The notes under the pieces: model-generated
Database searches by the model: none
Told to the model about the DNA's origin: nothing
The model's input: only the letters and a program-made list of their open reading frames with translations
Shown here: positions 5,449 to 5,748 of the stretch, one piece after another
How positions within the stretch are numbered: the first letter of the stretch is position 1
How the letters are laid out: each line of letters opens with the position of its first letter
Position numbers and translations under genes: made by a program
Source: Gemmatimonadota bacterium
GTDB lineage: Bacteria; Gemmatimonadota; Gemmatimonadetes; JACCXV01; JAHWKZ01
DNA: 5,748 nt
Direction of reading: 5' to 3'
Assembly: GCA_030641505.1 (NCBI GenBank)
Contig: DAOWHI010000010.1
Span: forward strand, 1 to 5,748

Positions 5449-5748
5449 GTGAACACGAAACGCTTGCTTATGAGTTTTGTGGCGACCTACATCGTGTACA
5501 ACATCCTCGGGTACTTGATCCACGTGGTGTGGCTGTCGGACACCTACGCGTCGCTTGCGGCCGTATTCCGGCCCGAAGCGGAGATGAAGATGTGGGTTTA
5601 TTACGTCACAAGCGCGTTTTTCTGTTTCTTCTTCTGCTACATCTTCGTGCGCGGCTACGAGAATCGCGGGCTCGGCGAAGGAGTCCGGTTCGGCGTGATC
5701 ATCACGTTGTTCTACACGCTTCCTACAGTATACAACGAATTCGTGACC
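5449..5748 (+). CDS. Small multi-spanning membrane protein, unnamed family (3'-truncated by window)
   Basis: The frame is open from GTG 5449 to the last base, giving 100 residues without a stop. Three hydrophobic segments are visible, near residues 6-28, 50-68 and 79-98, so the complete protein probably has about four helices. The first segment contains GYLIHVVWLSDTYASLAAVF followed by RPEAEMK (about 21-47); the second is very rich in aromatic residues and Cys (FFCFFFCYIF, 57-66), leading to RGYENRGLGEGVRFGV (68-83). I recognise the general look of small uncharacterised bacterial membrane proteins with a helix-1 His and an R-P-E-x-E-M-K turn, but cannot name a Pfam family. The Shine-Dalgarno is strong, and the gene starts 18 bp after the DUF6632-like gene, so the two are probably co-expressed and may work together. 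No function can be given. Confidence 0.8.
   Translation, partial: MNTKRLLMSFVATYIVYNILGYLIHVVWLSDTYASLAAVFRPEAEMKMWVYYVTSAFFCFFFCYIFVRGYENRGLGEGVRFGVIITLFYTLPTVYNEFVT

Overview
The window is 5.7 kb of GC-rich bacterial DNA. It is densely packed and dominated by integral membrane proteins. The gene content (a NatB-like ABC permease, a ClC with regulatory domains, an ABATE/CGNR protein, a DMT exporter and small four-helix membrane proteins) would fit a high-GC soil or environmental lineage such as Chloroflexota (Thermomicrobia-like) or Actinomycetota. That placement is an inference from gene types and GC content; no marker gene is present to settle it. No rRNA, tRNA, CRISPR array, insertion sequence or prophage gene was seen.

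Layout: (1) Positions 1-981, plus strand, hold the C-terminal part of an ABC-2 type permease of the NatB family, cut by the window edge. (2) Only 4 bp further on, and convergent with it, a minus-strand pair runs from 3703 down to 986: a CGNR zinc-finger protein (ABATE family, putative transcription regulator), then, 33 bp downstream, a 686-residue ClC anion channel/transporter with a CBS pair and a TrkA-C-like (RCK_C) domain. (3) The interval 3704-3835 is AT-rich compared with its surroundings and is a regulatory hub. It has a near-consensus sigma-70 promoter firing rightward (TTGACA, 17 nt, TACAAT), a weaker overlapping leftward promoter, three copies of an RACC-N1/2-TCAA element, and a stable leader hairpin. 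(4) Rightward from this promoter lies a 74-codon Arg-rich small ORF with a strong ribosome binding site. It overlaps by ATGA the start of an EamA/DMT-family exporter (4057-4911). (5) After a 135-bp gap come two small membrane proteins in apparent operon: a DUF6632-like protein (5047-5430) and an unnamed membrane protein (from 5449, cut by the window end).

Working model (inference): the CGNR protein is a local regulator sitting between two transport units, the ClC channel on its own strand and the EamA exporter on the divergent strand. The repeats that overlap both promoters are its candidate operator. This is the classic regulator/divergent-exporter arrangement, but with a poorly characterised regulator class. 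The two most interesting molecular details are the non-canonical residues at the ClC anion/proton sites (D106 and V201) and the hairpin plus coupled small ORF in the exporter leader.
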